Positions 48,770 to 57,850 of a DNA stretch of 64,000 nt are shown here, piece after piece (position 1 is the stretch's first letter; each line of letters begins with the position of its first letter). Made by a program: the position numbers and the translations under genes. This DNA comes from Rhodoferax lithotrophicus (GTDB lineage: Bacteria; Pseudomonadota; Gammaproteobacteria; Burkholderiales; Burkholderiaceae_C), in contig NZ_AP024238.1 in NCBI RefSeq assembly GCF_019973615.1, positions 3,679,989 to 3,743,988 of the forward strand, in the 5' to 3' direction. The notes beneath the pieces are model-generated. The model was not told the DNA's origin. It did no database searches and saw nothing but the letters and a program-made list of their open reading frames with translations.

Positions 48770-49255
48770 ATGCAACTCAAGCTCATTTTTGCCCGCGCCG
48801 CCAACGGTGTGATTGGCCATCACAACACCCTGCCCTGGCATTTGCCCGAAGACATGGCGCATTTCAAACGCACCACGCTGGGCTGTCCAGTGATTATGGG
48901 GCGCAAAACCTGGGATTCCCTGCCACCCAGGTTTCGCCCCTTGCCGGGGCGGCTCAACGTGGTGGTGACCCGCCAGGCGGGTTGGACGGCAGACGGTGCG
49001 GTGGTCGCCCACTCGCTTGAGGCCGCGTGTGCCGCCTGCCCGGTTGACAGTACCGCCTGGGTGATAGGTGGTGCCGAGATTTACGCCCAGGCTCTATCGC
49101 TGGCCAGCGTCGCCGTGGTGACCGAGCTGGCGGACAACTTTGAAGGTGATGCCTTCGCACCAGTCTTTGGCCCGGACTGGGTGGAAACCGAACGTCAGCC
49201 CCAGACCAGTACGAACGGTTTGCACTTCAGCTTTGTAACCTATCAAAAACAATAG
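48770..49255 (+). CDS. folA: Dihydrofolate reductase
   Basis: 161 residues from the ATG at 48770. DHFR landmarks are LIFARAANGVIGHHNTLPWH, LPEDMAHFKRTTLG, PVIMGRKTWDSLP and the AWVIGGAEIYAQAL segment. It regenerates tetrahydrofolate after ThyA. The stop TAG (CAA TAG) falls within the dispersed repeat that fills the gap to the exonuclease gene. The extension upstream of the ATG belongs to the transporter. Confidence 0.97.
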   Translation: MQLKLIFARAANGVIGHHNTLPWHLPEDMAHFKRTTLGCPVIMGRKTWDSLPPRFRPLPGRLNVVVTRQAGWTADGAVVAHSLEAACAACPVDSTAWVIGGAEIYAQALSLASVAVVTELADNFEGDAFAPVFGPDWVETERQPQTSTNGLHFSFVTYQKQ

Positions 49256-49293
49256 CTGCTTGCGCTTATTTATCAAGCATTAGAGACCCAAAT
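49249..49293 (+). repeat. Dispersed hairpin repeat, copy at the end of folA
   Basis: AATAGCTGCTTGCGCTTATT and TATCAAGCATTAGAGACC is near consensus. AATAG holds the folA stop codon, and the copy fills the gap to the exonuclease start. Confidence 0.8.
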
Positions 49294-49296
49294 ATC

Positions 49297-50094
49297 ATGA
49301 AATTTGCTACCTGGAACGTGAACTCACTCACCGTGCGCCTGCCGCAGGTACTGGACTGGCTGGCAGCCAACCCGGTGGATGTGCTGGCCTTGCAAGAGCT
49401 CAAATTGACCGACGACAAGTTCCCCCATGCGGCCTTCCAGGCGGCGGGCTACGAGTCGGTCTGTTTTGGCCAGAAAACCTACAACGGCGTGGCGCTGATC
49501 AGCCGCGCTCCAGCACAAGACATCGTGCGCAACATTCCGGGTTTCAGCGATGACATGGCACGTGTGATCAGCGCCAGTTTTCCCCTGGCGACCTCCGCAG
49601 CGGACGGCGCTCCATCCAGCGTGCGCATCGTCGGCGCGTATTTTCCCAACGGGCAGGAGCCCGGCAGCGACAAGTTTGAGTACAAACTGGCCTGGCTTCA
49701 AGGTCTGCGTGCCTGGCTGCGCACCGAATTGGTGACACACCCCAAACTGATTCTGATGGGGGACTACAACATCACCTTTGATGATGCCGATGTCTGGGAC
49801 CCCGAAGGTATGCGTGACCAGATTCACTGCACCGATGAAGAACGTTATGAACTCGGTGCCCTGATCGCCCTGGGTTTGGCCGATGCGCACCGCTTGTTCC
49901 CGCAAGCGCCCAAAAGCTATTCGTGGTGGGATTACCGTGACTTTGGCTTCAAACGCAACCGGGGCATGCGTATTGACCACATTCTGCTCAGCCAAGCACT
50001 CAAACCGTTGGCCAAGGCCTGCTGGATTGACAAAACCCCGCGCAAGAACGAACGCCCTAGCGATCATGCGCCTGTCATTGTCGAGTTGGCCTGA
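49297..50094 (+). CDS. xthA: Exodeoxyribonuclease III (ExoIII/AP endonuclease)
   Basis: 265 residues. ExoIII cuts at abasic sites and trims 3' ends in base-excision repair. It shows ATWNVNSLTVRLPQVLDWL, LQELKLTDDKFP, GAYFPNGQEPGSDKFEYKLAW, GDYNITFDDADVWD, DYRDFGFKRNRGMRIDHILL and SDHAPV, the metal-binding and catalytic residues of the family. The start lies just after the repeat copy at the end of folA. The next gene, ntrC, converges from the other side, with a further repeat copy between. Confidence 0.95.
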   Translation: MKFATWNVNSLTVRLPQVLDWLAANPVDVLALQELKLTDDKFPHAAFQAAGYESVCFGQKTYNGVALISRAPAQDIVRNIPGFSDDMARVISASFPLATSAADGAPSSVRIVGAYFPNGQEPGSDKFEYKLAWLQGLRAWLRTELVTHPKLILMGDYNITFDDADVWDPEGMRDQIHCTDEERYELGALIALGLADAHRLFPQAPKSYSWWDYRDFGFKRNRGMRIDHILLSQALKPLAKACWIDKTPRKNERPSDHAPVIVELA

Positions 50095-50106
50095 TCTACG
50101 CTCTGT

Positions 50107-50157
50107 TTATAAGAGCTACCAACGCTTATTTTGTAAGCTCTAGAGGCTAATTTTCCT
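50107..50157 (+). repeat. Dispersed repeat, copy between xthA and ntrC
   Basis: ATAAGAGCTACCAACGCTTA then TGTAAGCTCTAGAGGC followed by TAATTTTCC. The minus-strand gene ntrC ends in it. Its stop TAG (50149-50147) comes from the GGCTAATTTT edge. Confidence 0.7.
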
Positions 50158-51649
50158 CAAGACCAAGCTCCTGGATTTTGCGCGTGATGGTGTTGCGCCC
50201 GATGCCCAGCTTTTGGGCGGCTTCAATACGCCGGCCTCGGGTTGCAGCCAAGGCTGAATGAATCAGGCACGACTCAAAACGTGCCGTCAGCACATCCCAC
50301 ACATCAGTGCGGTCAGTAGCCAGCAACGCATTGGCTTCTTCAATCAACCCTTGTTCCCAGGCTTGTGGCGTGTGTGGTGTAGCCGCTTCCACGGCAACAG
50401 CGGTATGAACCACTGGAGCTGTCGGAACAGCTACAGGCGCTACAGGCGCGGGGCTGGCGGGGCTGGCGGGGCTGGCAGGAATCAGGATTTCATCCACCGC
50501 CACTTCCGGCGGTAAATCCTTGGCTTCAATCACCTGCGCCGGTGCCATCACCGTCAGCCAGTGGCAAATATTTTCCAGTTGGCGCACATTGCCGGGAAAC
50601 GCAAATTTACCCAACCACAGCAACGCAGCATCCGAGATGCGCTTGGGCTCCACCCCCAACTGGCGGGCGCTTTGCTGCAAGAAATGCCGGGTCAGCATCG
50701 GAATGTCTTCTAGCCGCTCACGCAAGGCCGGCAAGCGAAGGCGGATCACGTTCAGGCGGTGAAACAAATCCTCACGGAACACGCCATCCTTGACCCGCTG
50801 CTCCAGGTTCTGGTGCGTAGCGGCAATCACCCGCACATTGGTTTTGACCGCACTGTGTCCACCCACGCGGTAAAAATGACCATCTGACAAGACCCGCAGC
50901 AACCGGGTTTGCAGGTCAAATGGCATGTCACCAATTTCATCCAGAAACAGGGTGCCGCCATCGGCTTGCTCAAAGCGGCCACGGCGCATGGTTTGCGCCC
51001 CGGTGAAGGCGCCACGCTCATGGCCAAACAGCTCAGACTCCAGCAAATCCTTCGGAATGGCGGCGGTGTTGATGGCCACAAAGGGCCCATTGGCACGCGG
51101 CGAGTGTTTGTGCAGCGCACGCGCCACCAGTTCTTTGCCCGAACCGGATTCACCGGTGATCATGACCGTGACATTGCTTTGGCTCAAACGGCCAATCGCA
51201 CGAAACACATCCTGCATGGCCGGTGCCTGACCGAGCATCTCCGGTGTATCAACCGTCAGCTCTTCTCGAACCTCTTCGCGTTGACTTTCTTCGACCGCAC
51301 GGCGAATCAGCTCCACGGCTTTGGACAAGTCAAACGGTTTGGGCATGTACTCAAACGCGCCCCCCTGAAAAGCAGACACCGCGCTGTCCAGATCCGAATA
51401 AGCGGTCATGATGATCACAGGCAGCCCCGGGAACTTCGCCTTGACCTTGTCCAGCAGCTCCAGGCCCGAACCGCCAGGCATGCGAATATCACTCACCAAC
51501 ACCTGAGGGGGGTTGTCGTCTTCCTCCAGTGCCAAGAGCACATCACGGGCATTGGTGAAACTGCGGCTGGGCAACTGCTCACGCAACAGGGCTTTTTCCA
51601 GCACGAAGCGAATCGACTGGTCATCGTCTACGATCCAAATGGGTTTCAT
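50147..51649 (-). CDS. ntrC: Nitrogen regulation response regulator NtrC (sigma-54 activator)
   Basis: NtrC activates nitrogen-starvation promoters with sigma-54. 500 residues from the ATG at 51649: receiver (1-120) with D54 in VLVSDIRMPG, AAA+ domain with GESGSGKE and the sigma-54 contact GAFTGA, and a C-terminal Fis-type HTH (AAQKLGIGRNTITRKIQEL). A Pro/Ala linker near 405-440 carries three PAS triplets from a 9-base tandem repeat. An extension to 51700 is not needed. The stop falls in the dispersed repeat. It ends the glnA-ntrB-ntrC run, 79 bases after ntrB. Confidence 0.96.
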   Translation of the reverse strand: MKPIWIVDDDQSIRFVLEKALLREQLPSRSFTNARDVLLALEEDDNPPQVLVSDIRMPGGSGLELLDKVKAKFPGLPVIIMTAYSDLDSAVSAFQGGAFEYMPKPFDLSKAVELIRRAVEESQREEVREELTVDTPEMLGQAPAMQDVFRAIGRLSQSNVTVMITGESGSGKELVARALHKHSPRANGPFVAINTAAIPKDLLESELFGHERGAFTGAQTMRRGRFEQADGGTLFLDEIGDMPFDLQTRLLRVLSDGHFYRVGGHSAVKTNVRVIAATHQNLEQRVKDGVFREDLFHRLNVIRLRLPALRERLEDIPMLTRHFLQQSARQLGVEPKRISDAALLWLGKFAFPGNVRQLENICHWLTVMAPAQVIEAKDLPPEVAVDEILIPASPASPASPAPVAPVAVPTAPVVHTAVAVEAATPHTPQAWEQGLIEEANALLATDRTDVWDVLTARFESCLIHSALAATRGRRIEAAQKLGIGRNTITRKIQELGLEEN

Positions 51650-51728
51650 CACGTTGTGTTGCCTTCGGTTTTGCCTGCACCTGCCGAACGCCTCACACAC
51701 CGGGCAGTGTGCTTGAATCGTCCCGCAG

Positions 51729-52820
51729 TCAGGGCAGTGGTATCAGAATTTTGAAATCGGTATAGCCTGGCTCACTGTCGCACTCGATCAAGCCGTGGTG
51801 TTGCTGCACAAAGGTTTGCGCCAATGTCAGCCCTAACCCTGAACCACCTTCCCGACCCGACACCAGCGGGTAAAAAATTCGGTCTTTGATCGACTCAGGC
51901 ACGCCAGGCCCGTTGTCGATGACATGCAATTCCAATGCCAACCGATAACGCTGTTTTCCAAATGTGGTTTGGCGGGCCACACGGGTACGAAAAATCAGCT
52001 GGGCATCCCCTTGGGCCATCCGTTCCGACAGGGCTTGGGCCGCGTTATGGGCAATGTTGATCAGCGCTTGAATCAACTGTTCATGATCCCCGCGAAACTC
52101 TGGAATGGAGGTATCGTAATCACGCAACACGCTCAAGCCTTTGGGGAACTCCGCCAAGATCAGCGAACGCACCCGCTCACACACCTCATGAATGTTCACA
52201 TCACTCACCACATGAGGCTTGCGGTGTGGAGCCAGCAGCCGGTCCACCAGCGACTGCAGACGGTCTGCTTCGTGGATGATGACCTGGGTGTACTCAGACA
52301 ACTCCGGCTGTGCCATCTCAAGCTCCAGCAACTGCGCCGCTCCACGGATGCCCCCCAAAGGGTTTTTGATTTCATGCGCCAGGTTGCGAATCAGCTCCTT
52401 GTTGGACTGGGCTTGCTCAGCCAGACGCTCTTCCCGGTCTTGCCGCGCCTGCTGCTCCAGCGGCAGCAACTCCACAATAATTTCATGGGCCTCCGTCAAT
52501 GTCACGATCACATGCACCGGCAAGGGCTCACGAGCCATACGCAACAGACCTGCGTCATAACGCAAGGCAGCAAATTCGTTAAATCCTGCACCCTGCAGGG
52601 CCGTCTCAAGGTGAGTCGGCTCGGTAAAACTGTCCGGCAAGTGCGAGCCCACAATGCTGCGGCGCGAGATGCCCAGTGCATCTTCCAGCGCGGCATTGGC
52701 AAACAGCACCGTCCCGTCGCTTTGCACCACGGCCACCAAGGTGGCCAGTAAATCAAACGATTGAAACCGCACAGCGATGGCGCTGGACTCTTGCGGTTTA
52801 GATAAAACAGAACGCTTCAA
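51729..52820 (-). CDS. ntrB: Nitrogen regulation sensor kinase NtrB
   Basis: NtrB phosphorylates NtrC under nitrogen limitation and is controlled by PII proteins. 363 residues: PAS domain (about 15-120), HisKA with H149 in RNLAHEIKNPLGG, and ATPase motifs HNAAQALSE, DNGPGVPE and REGGSGLGLTLAQ. No membrane helix, as expected for the soluble sensor. It starts 21 bases after the DUF4124 gene and precedes ntrC. Transcription probably includes read-through from glnA. Confidence 0.96.
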   Translation of the reverse strand: MKRSVLSKPQESSAIAVRFQSFDLLATLVAVVQSDGTVLFANAALEDALGISRRSIVGSHLPDSFTEPTHLETALQGAGFNEFAALRYDAGLLRMAREPLPVHVIVTLTEAHEIIVELLPLEQQARQDREERLAEQAQSNKELIRNLAHEIKNPLGGIRGAAQLLELEMAQPELSEYTQVIIHEADRLQSLVDRLLAPHRKPHVVSDVNIHEVCERVRSLILAEFPKGLSVLRDYDTSIPEFRGDHEQLIQALINIAHNAAQALSERMAQGDAQLIFRTRVARQTTFGKQRYRLALELHVIDNGPGVPESIKDRIFYPLVSGREGGSGLGLTLAQTFVQQHHGLIECDSEPGYTDFKILIPLP

Positions 52821-52841
52821 GGAGGACCTTTCATGCAGCGG

Positions 52842-53348
52842 TTAATGTGCCGCGGTACTGGCAGGTACACGCCCGATTTCACGTCGGATGCCGGCTATGT
52901 CGCTCTCATTGCGGGCCAGGTTGGCTTTGAGTTCGGCTACCCGATCCAGGTATTTTTGGTGGTTTCTTACCTCGTCACCCCGTTTTTCTGGCTCGCCGTT
53001 GTTGTATTCCTTGAGCAATTCAGCTTGCCGAGCCTCGGCTTTGGTCAGTTCAGATTGCAAGATCAAACGGGCATCCGAGTCACGGGATTTTTGCTCGGTA
53101 GTGGCGACTCTCGCACCAGGAGTGCTTGCCGCGCCCCCCGCATCCGTTGCTTTCGCAGCGGTTTTCGGGCGAATGCCCTGCACCACGGTCACGTTGCCAC
53201 CATCGACCAATTTGCAGCCTTTGGCCTGCGCTTGCGACACGGTGTTGGTGTACTCATTACCACAGCGGTAAATACGGTCTTGTGCCATGGCAGGTTGACA
53301 CAGCGTGACCGCCCCAAAAATTGTCCAAAAAATGTGTGTGATTGTCAT
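52842..53348 (-). CDS. Secreted DUF4124-domain protein
   Basis: 168 residues from the ATG at 53348. A signal peptide ends near PAMA-Q (residue 23). DUF4124 follows (IYRCGNEYTNTVSQAQAKGC then KLVDGG). The C-terminal half is a charged coiled coil (LTKAEARQAELLKEY and further). Its function is unknown. It lies between the glnA terminator and ntrB in the glnA-ntrBC run. Extension to 53378 adds ten basic residues that weaken the signal peptide. A/T-rich lead and possible own promoter. Confidence 0.88.
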   Translation of the reverse strand: MTITHIFWTIFGAVTLCQPAMAQDRIYRCGNEYTNTVSQAQAKGCKLVDGGNVTVVQGIRPKTAAKATDAGGAASTPGARVATTEQKSRDSDARLILQSELTKAEARQAELLKEYNNGEPEKRGDEVRNHQKYLDRVAELKANLARNESDIAGIRREIGRVPASTAAH

Positions 53349-53430
53349 ACCCAGCCTTTTTAATACGGTGCGTCGCAAACCGTGAAACCCATTTGTACAG
53401 CCATCACCATGGAGCTAGTTTCCCACAAGC

Positions 53431-53459
53431 AAAAAAGGGACAGCCTGAGCCGTCCCTTT
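53431..53459 (-). terminator. Rho-independent terminator of glnA
   Basis: Read on the minus strand, AAAGGGAC pairs with GTCCCTTT around a 10-base loop and is followed by a run of T (TTTTTT), a textbook terminator 40 bases after the glnA stop. It would make glnA the most abundant message and reduce read-through into the DUF4124-ntrB-ntrC genes. Confidence 0.88.
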
Positions 53460-53500
53460 GGTAACCCCACAGGTTGTGCAAGACAACCTGCTTGCGCTGC

Positions 53501-54916
53501 TTAGAGCGAGTAGTACATGTCGTATTCCACTGGGTGCACCGCCATACGGAAGCGTGTGACTTCAGTCATCTTCAGGTCAATGTAGGCATCGAGCATGGAA
53601 TCCGTGAACACGCCGCCTTTGGTCAGGAAGGCACGGTCTTTGTCCAGATGCTCCAACGCTTGATCCAGACTGTGGCAAACGGTCGGGATCAACTTGTCTT
53701 CTTCTGGTGGCAAATGGTACAGATCCTTGGAAGCTGCTTCGCCAGGGTGAATCTTGTTCTCCACGCCATCCAGACCAGCCATCAACAAGGCCGCAAAACC
53801 CAGATAGGGGTTCATCAGTGGATCGGGGAAGCGAGCCTCCACACGACGGCCCTTGGGGTTGGCCACAAACGGAATACGGATGGATGCGGAACGGTTTTTG
53901 GCAGAGTAAGCCAGCTTGACCGGTGCTTCGAAGTGAGGCACAAGGCGCTTGTAGCTGTTGGTACCTGGATTGGTAATGGCGTTCAATGCACGAGCGTGCT
54001 TGATGATGCCGCCAATGTAGTACAGCGCAAACTCGGACAGACCGGCATAACCGTCGCCAGCAAACAGGTTTTTACCGTCTTTCCAGACCGACTGGTGCAC
54101 GTGCATACCGCTGCCGTTGTCGCCATGGTAGGGCTTCGGCATAAAGGTCGCTGTTTTGCCGTAGGCATTGGCCACGTTGTGGATCACATACTTTTGCAGA
54201 ATCGTCCAGTCAGCGCGCTCAACCAGGGTGCTGAATTTGGTACCAATTTCATTTTGGCCCGCGCCAGCCACTTCATGGTGGAATACTTCAACAGGAATAC
54301 CCACAGACTCAAGAATCAATGCCATTTCAGCGCGCATGTCTTGTGTGCTGTCAACCGGGGGCACTGGGAAATAACCACCCTTGGTGGTGGGACGATGGCC
54401 ACGGTTGCCGCCTTCAAGCTTGGCGCCAGTGTTCCAAGGTGCTTCATATTCTTCGATTTCGTAGAACGTGTTGTTGGGTTCGGTGCTCCAACGCACGCCG
54501 TCAAAAATGAAGAATTCTGGCTCAGGACCGAAGAAAGCAGCATCACCGATGCCTGAAGCCTTCAGATAGGCTTCTGCGCGTTTGGCGATGGAACGGGGGT
54601 CACGGTCATAGGCCTTGCCATCGCTGGGTTCAACCACGTCGCAAGTCAGGATCAAGGTGGTTTCTTCAAAGAATGGGTCGATGTTGGCGGAATTTGGATC
54701 CGGCACCAACTGCATGTCAGAGGCTTCAATACCTTTCCAGCCAGCAATGGATGAGCCATCAAAAGCGTGGCCCGATGTGAACTTGTCTTCATCAAAATGC
54801 GAGACGGGCACCGTGGTGTGATGCTGCTTGCCACGGGTATCGGTGAAACGGAAGTCAACAAACTTGACTTCGTTGTCTTTCACCATCTTCATCACGTCTG
54901 CGACGGTCTTGGTCAT
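53501..54916 (-). CDS. glnA: Glutamine synthetase type I
   Basis: GlnA joins ammonia and glutamate in the cytosol. 471 residues with [27 protein letters not shown], the glutamate/ammonia-site segment [33 protein letters not shown] and NRSASIRIP. The adenylylation loop [10 protein letters not shown] keeps the Tyr that is AMPylated in proteobacterial GSI. Length and motifs fit GSI-beta. Its upstream region carries a sigma-54 promoter and an NtrC site, and a strong terminator follows. Confidence 0.98.
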   Translation of the reverse strand: MTKTVADVMKMVKDNEVKFVDFRFTDTRGKQHHTTVPVSHFDEDKFTSGHAFDGSSIAGWKGIEASDMQLVPDPNSANIDPFFEETTLILTCDVVEPSDGKAYDRDPRSIAKRAEAYLKASGIGDAAFFGPEPEFFIFDGVRWSTEPNNTFYEIEEYEAPWNTGAKLEGGNRGHRPTTKGGYFPVPPVDSTQDMRAEMALILESVGIPVEVFHHEVAGAGQNEIGTKFSTLVERADWTILQKYVIHNVANAYGKTATFMPKPYHGDNGSGMHVHQSVWKDGKNLFAGDGYAGLSEFALYYIGGIIKHARALNAITNPGTNSYKRLVPHFEAPVKLAYSAKNRSASIRIPFVANPKGRRVEARFPDPLMNPYLGFAALLMAGLDGVENKIHPGEAASKDLYHLPPEEDKLIPTVCHSLDQALEHLDKDRAFLTKGGVFTDSMLDAYIDLKMTEVTRFRMAVHPVEYDMYYSL

Positions 54917-54963
54917 GCGTTACTCCAAATGAACAGTTGTTTAAAGGGTTTCGGTGTATTGGA

Positions 54964-54980
54964 ATGCAGTTTTTATGCCA
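54964..54980 (-). promoter_or_regulatory. Sigma-54 promoter of glnA
   Basis: On the minus strand TGGCAT-AAAAA-CTGCAT matches the -24/-12 consensus TGGCAC-N5-TTGCA, with the invariant GG and GC in the right spacing. It lies about 48 bases before the glnA start and is the expected target of NtrC-driven transcription. Confidence 0.82.
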
Positions 54981-55106
54981 GACCACTCGCTCAAAGCCAT
55001 GATCTGTCAAAGCGACTATTTTGCCTTGAGTTGACACACTTTCCCAAAATGCAACGAATGATTCAAGGGAATTTCAATACACCTTGTACAGGGGAAGTTT
55101 TATCAA

Positions 55107-55123
55107 TGCACAAATAAAGTGCA
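55107..55123 (-). promoter_or_regulatory. NtrC-binding site upstream of glnA
   Basis: The palindrome TGCACTTTATTTGTGCA closely fits the NtrC consensus (TGCAC-N7-GTGCA). It is about 140 bases upstream of the sigma-54 promoter, a usual enhancer distance, in the gap between glnA and the CinA-like gene. Confidence 0.78.
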
Positions 55124-55139
55124 TTTAAAATTCAAAACC

Positions 55140-55979
55140 TTAATTTCGCACCAACTTAGGGCCAATTTCAAGCTGAAATGATTCCAAACCAACCAATAAG
55201 GCTGCAAAAGCGGGTGCGACTTGCTCAGGCGCTCCTTTGACACCCAGCTCAATATGCCGGCCATATTCGGGATGATCCACACTGGGCAAGCTGAACACTT
55301 TGACACCTGGGTGGGCTTGTTCAATCGCTTCCATCAGTGGCGTAAGTGTGGCTTCCATGGCCCCAAAAACAATCACTGATTGCTCCAGCCAAGCTTGGGA
55401 GGTGAAAAATTCCTGGTAGTACGTGTCAAGCACCCATTCGATCATGGGCCAGGCCATCACCGGAAAACCTGGCACAAAGTGAACAGACCCCACGCTGAAA
55501 CCCGGAATCTTGTTGTATGGATTGGGAATGATGTTGGCCCCCTGCGGGAACACCCCCATGTTCAAGCGGTGCAGGTTGTCGGCTTGGCCCGGGTCGTACA
55601 CACGCCCCTGCTCCAGCGCCACATCGTGCATCCGCTGCTCGATCAACACTTTGGCCTGGGGGTGCAGAGCCAGGTCAACACCCAACGCTTGGGCGGCACA
55701 TTGACGCGTGTGGTCATCGGGTGTGGCCCCAATGCCGCCCGTGGAAAACACCACATGGCCAGACGCAAAGGCGCGTTTTAATACCGCCGTGATCCGCGCC
55801 GGGTCATCCCCCACATATTCGGCATAGTCCAATGCAAGACCCCGATTCTTGAGCAGTTCTATGACCTTGGGCAGATGTTTATCTGCACGCTTGCCGGACA
55901 AGATTTCATCGCCAATGATGATCAAGCCAAAAACGGGAGGATGCTCAGTGGCTGGGAGGCAAAGACTGGACTGGTTCAT
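55140..55979 (-). CDS. CinA N-terminal / MoaB-like molybdopterin-binding domain protein
   Basis: 279 residues. The MoCF/CinA-N domain (about 15-185) shows IIGDEILSGKRADKHLP, STGGIGATPDDHTR and the PNPYNKIPGFSV loop. CinA proteins cleave ADP-ribose or NMN via a separate C-terminal domain (PncC), which is absent here. The protein is therefore the stand-alone N-type 'competence/damage-inducible protein A'. Its biochemical role is not known. It overlaps the upstream EI24 gene by 35 bases, so the two are co-transcribed. Confidence 0.88.
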   Translation of the reverse strand: MNQSSLCLPATEHPPVFGLIIIGDEILSGKRADKHLPKVIELLKNRGLALDYAEYVGDDPARITAVLKRAFASGHVVFSTGGIGATPDDHTRQCAAQALGVDLALHPQAKVLIEQRMHDVALEQGRVYDPGQADNLHRLNMGVFPQGANIIPNPYNKIPGFSVGSVHFVPGFPVMAWPMIEWVLDTYYQEFFTSQAWLEQSVIVFGAMEATLTPLMEAIEQAHPGVKVFSLPSVDHPEYGRHIELGVKGAPEQVAPAFAALLVGLESFQLEIGPKLVRN

Positions 55980-56838
55980 GATCGGTTGTCGCGTAAGTTA
56001 AATCCATATCAAACACCTCCGCTGCAGGCACGGGGCGTGACGCACGCTCAGCACGCAGTTGCTGCAAAGCGGAGAGACAAAAATGTGCAAACCACAGGGA
56101 TGACAATGCAAATACCACGGCATAAATCCAGATGGCCAGCGGTACCAGCACCACAAAAGCCGCGGCCAACAAGGCCCCAGAGGCCCAGATCAGGCTAGGG
56201 GCGGCCCCCAGGAAACCACAAAACACGCCAATAGCCATCAAAGACAACCGGTGTCGACGAAAAATTTCACGACGCTCTTCCAGACTGGCATGCTCCGCCA
56301 ACGCATCAAAGGCCATCACCCGGTAAGTCAACCACCCCCAGATCAATGGCGGCAACACCAAAATCAATGGGGGAACCAGCCACAGCGGCATCGACACCAC
56401 CAAAGCCACCAGCGCCAACAAGGTCGATAAAAGGGACCAACCCAAGCTCCCCAGGAAAGATCCCCCTTTGCAACGCTCCAACGCTGGGAAACGCTTTTCA
56501 GCCACCAGGGAAGTCAAGGCGGGGGTCATCATGAGAGCCACCACCAGCAGCGAAATCACCACGATCAAGGGCGTGACCGCAAAAATCACAATCAACGGAG
56601 CCAGCACAGACTGCAACTGACCTACCCCCATGGCTTGCAGCCAGGACGACAGGTTATCAACCATGGTGGAGGCATCCAGCCAGTGGCGAACAGCCTCCAG
56701 GGCCAGATCCCAGTACACATACCCGACCCCCAGTGACAGCACCACCAGCAGGATCAAAGGCAAAACCGACAGCAGCATCACACGCGGATGCAAGCAATAA
56801 GCAACCGCACGCCAGAAGGAGTCAAACAACAAAGTCAT
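55945..56838 (-). CDS. EI24-domain inner membrane protein (CysZ-like)
   Basis: 297 residues with six or more membrane helices (about 24-45, 75-105, 135-170, 210-255) and the EI24/CysZ start FDSFWRAVAYCLHPRVML followed by SVLPLILLV. CysZ proper is a sulfate permease; this relative is longer and has no cys genes nearby, so the name is cautious. The ATG at 56838 is preferred over 56850. The end overlaps the CinA-like gene by 35 bases. Confidence 0.82.
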   Translation of the reverse strand: MTLLFDSFWRAVAYCLHPRVMLLSVLPLILLVVLSLGVGYVYWDLALEAVRHWLDASTMVDNLSSWLQAMGVGQLQSVLAPLIVIFAVTPLIVVISLLVVALMMTPALTSLVAEKRFPALERCKGGSFLGSLGWSLLSTLLALVALVVSMPLWLVPPLILVLPPLIWGWLTYRVMAFDALAEHASLEERREIFRRHRLSLMAIGVFCGFLGAAPSLIWASGALLAAAFVVLVPLAIWIYAVVFALSSLWFAHFCLSALQQLRAERASRPVPAAEVFDMDLTYATTDHEPVQSLPPSH

Positions 56839-56891
56839 GCCAACAAGCATACCGCAGTCGCCATCGGTTCATCAAACACCCCCCAATCGCT

Positions 56892-57848
56892 TCAAGCACG
56901 CCCGACCAGCCGCATCAAGCCCAGCTTTTGCTGTGCCCAAAAACCCTGACCGTAATCTCGCCCCTGCTCCACCTGGTCGCGCACACCAGTGGGATCAAAA
57001 CGGCGTTCAAAATTGGCAGTGCCCCAAAGCATGTCCCACCAGGGCAGCAGTACACCGAAGTTGTGACCACCCAGAGTGTGCTTGCCCATGGACTCATGGC
57101 CCAAACCAACCGCATGGTGCAAGCGATGAAAGCGCGGGCTGACCCACAGGCGCTCACCCACTTGCCCAAACCAGATGCGCACATTGGCGTGCTGAAAACT
57201 TTCGCTGATCTGGGTAAACGCCACAATCGCCACAAACTGTCCAGGCGCAATACCAATAGCCTGCGCGACCACCACAAAAATCACCGCGCGCAGCACGTCA
57301 TCAAGCAGATGGTTACGGTTGTCACTCCACATGGTCAGCTGGGTTTGAGCGTGGTGCAAGGCATGCAGTTGCCACCACCAAGTCCATTGGTGCTGCGCCC
57401 GGTGAATCCAGTAATCGACAAAATCCAAAACCACCAGGTAGATCAGCAAACTGACCCACGCCACATCGGTCACGCCAGGCCAGACCGCATCCAGCTGAAA
57501 AGTCTGCCAGCCCGCCACACGCAAGGCACCAAAACCTCGGTCAAACAAAGTATCCAGGGTAAAAAACATCCCCACCCGGAATAAACCCAACCGGTGGATC
57601 AGGGTATAGAGCATGTCCACCCGCACTGCCTTGCGGTCGGTCACGGCTTGCACTGGCCAGCCATACTCCAACGGGCCGATCACCGCCACCAGTACCACCA
57701 GTTGAATCAAACCCACCAGCAGCCAACCCGTGGCGTTGTAGCCCTCTGGCAGCAAATTCCCGAGCCCCATGTGAAACATCAGCGGCTGCAAGACCAGCTC
57801 AAACAAACTGCCTTGCCAATCTGAAAACACGTCTGCCAGCCACTGCAT
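56892..57848 (-). CDS. Sterol desaturase/fatty acid hydroxylase family protein
   Basis: 318 residues with about four membrane helices and the His-cluster pattern of integral-membrane diiron oxygenases: DYWIHRAQH, LHALHHAQT, then FQHANVR and RFHRLHHAVG, with later HN. Such enzymes hydroxylate or desaturate lipids or sterols. The substrate is unknown. AGGAGG lies upstream of the ATG at 57848, inside the end of the deacetylase gene, two bases from its stop. It is the last gene of the propeller-deacetylase operon, which hints at modification of a lipid-linked or exported product. Confidence 0.9.
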   Translation of the reverse strand: MQWLADVFSDWQGSLFELVLQPLMFHMGLGNLLPEGYNATGWLLVGLIQLVVLVAVIGPLEYGWPVQAVTDRKAVRVDMLYTLIHRLGLFRVGMFFTLDTLFDRGFGALRVAGWQTFQLDAVWPGVTDVAWVSLLIYLVVLDFVDYWIHRAQHQWTWWWQLHALHHAQTQLTMWSDNRNHLLDDVLRAVIFVVVAQAIGIAPGQFVAIVAFTQISESFQHANVRIWFGQVGERLWVSPRFHRLHHAVGLGHESMGKHTLGGHNFGVLLPWWDMLWGTANFERRFDPTGVRDQVEQGRDYGQGFWAQQKLGLMRLVGRA

Positions 57849-57850
57849 GC

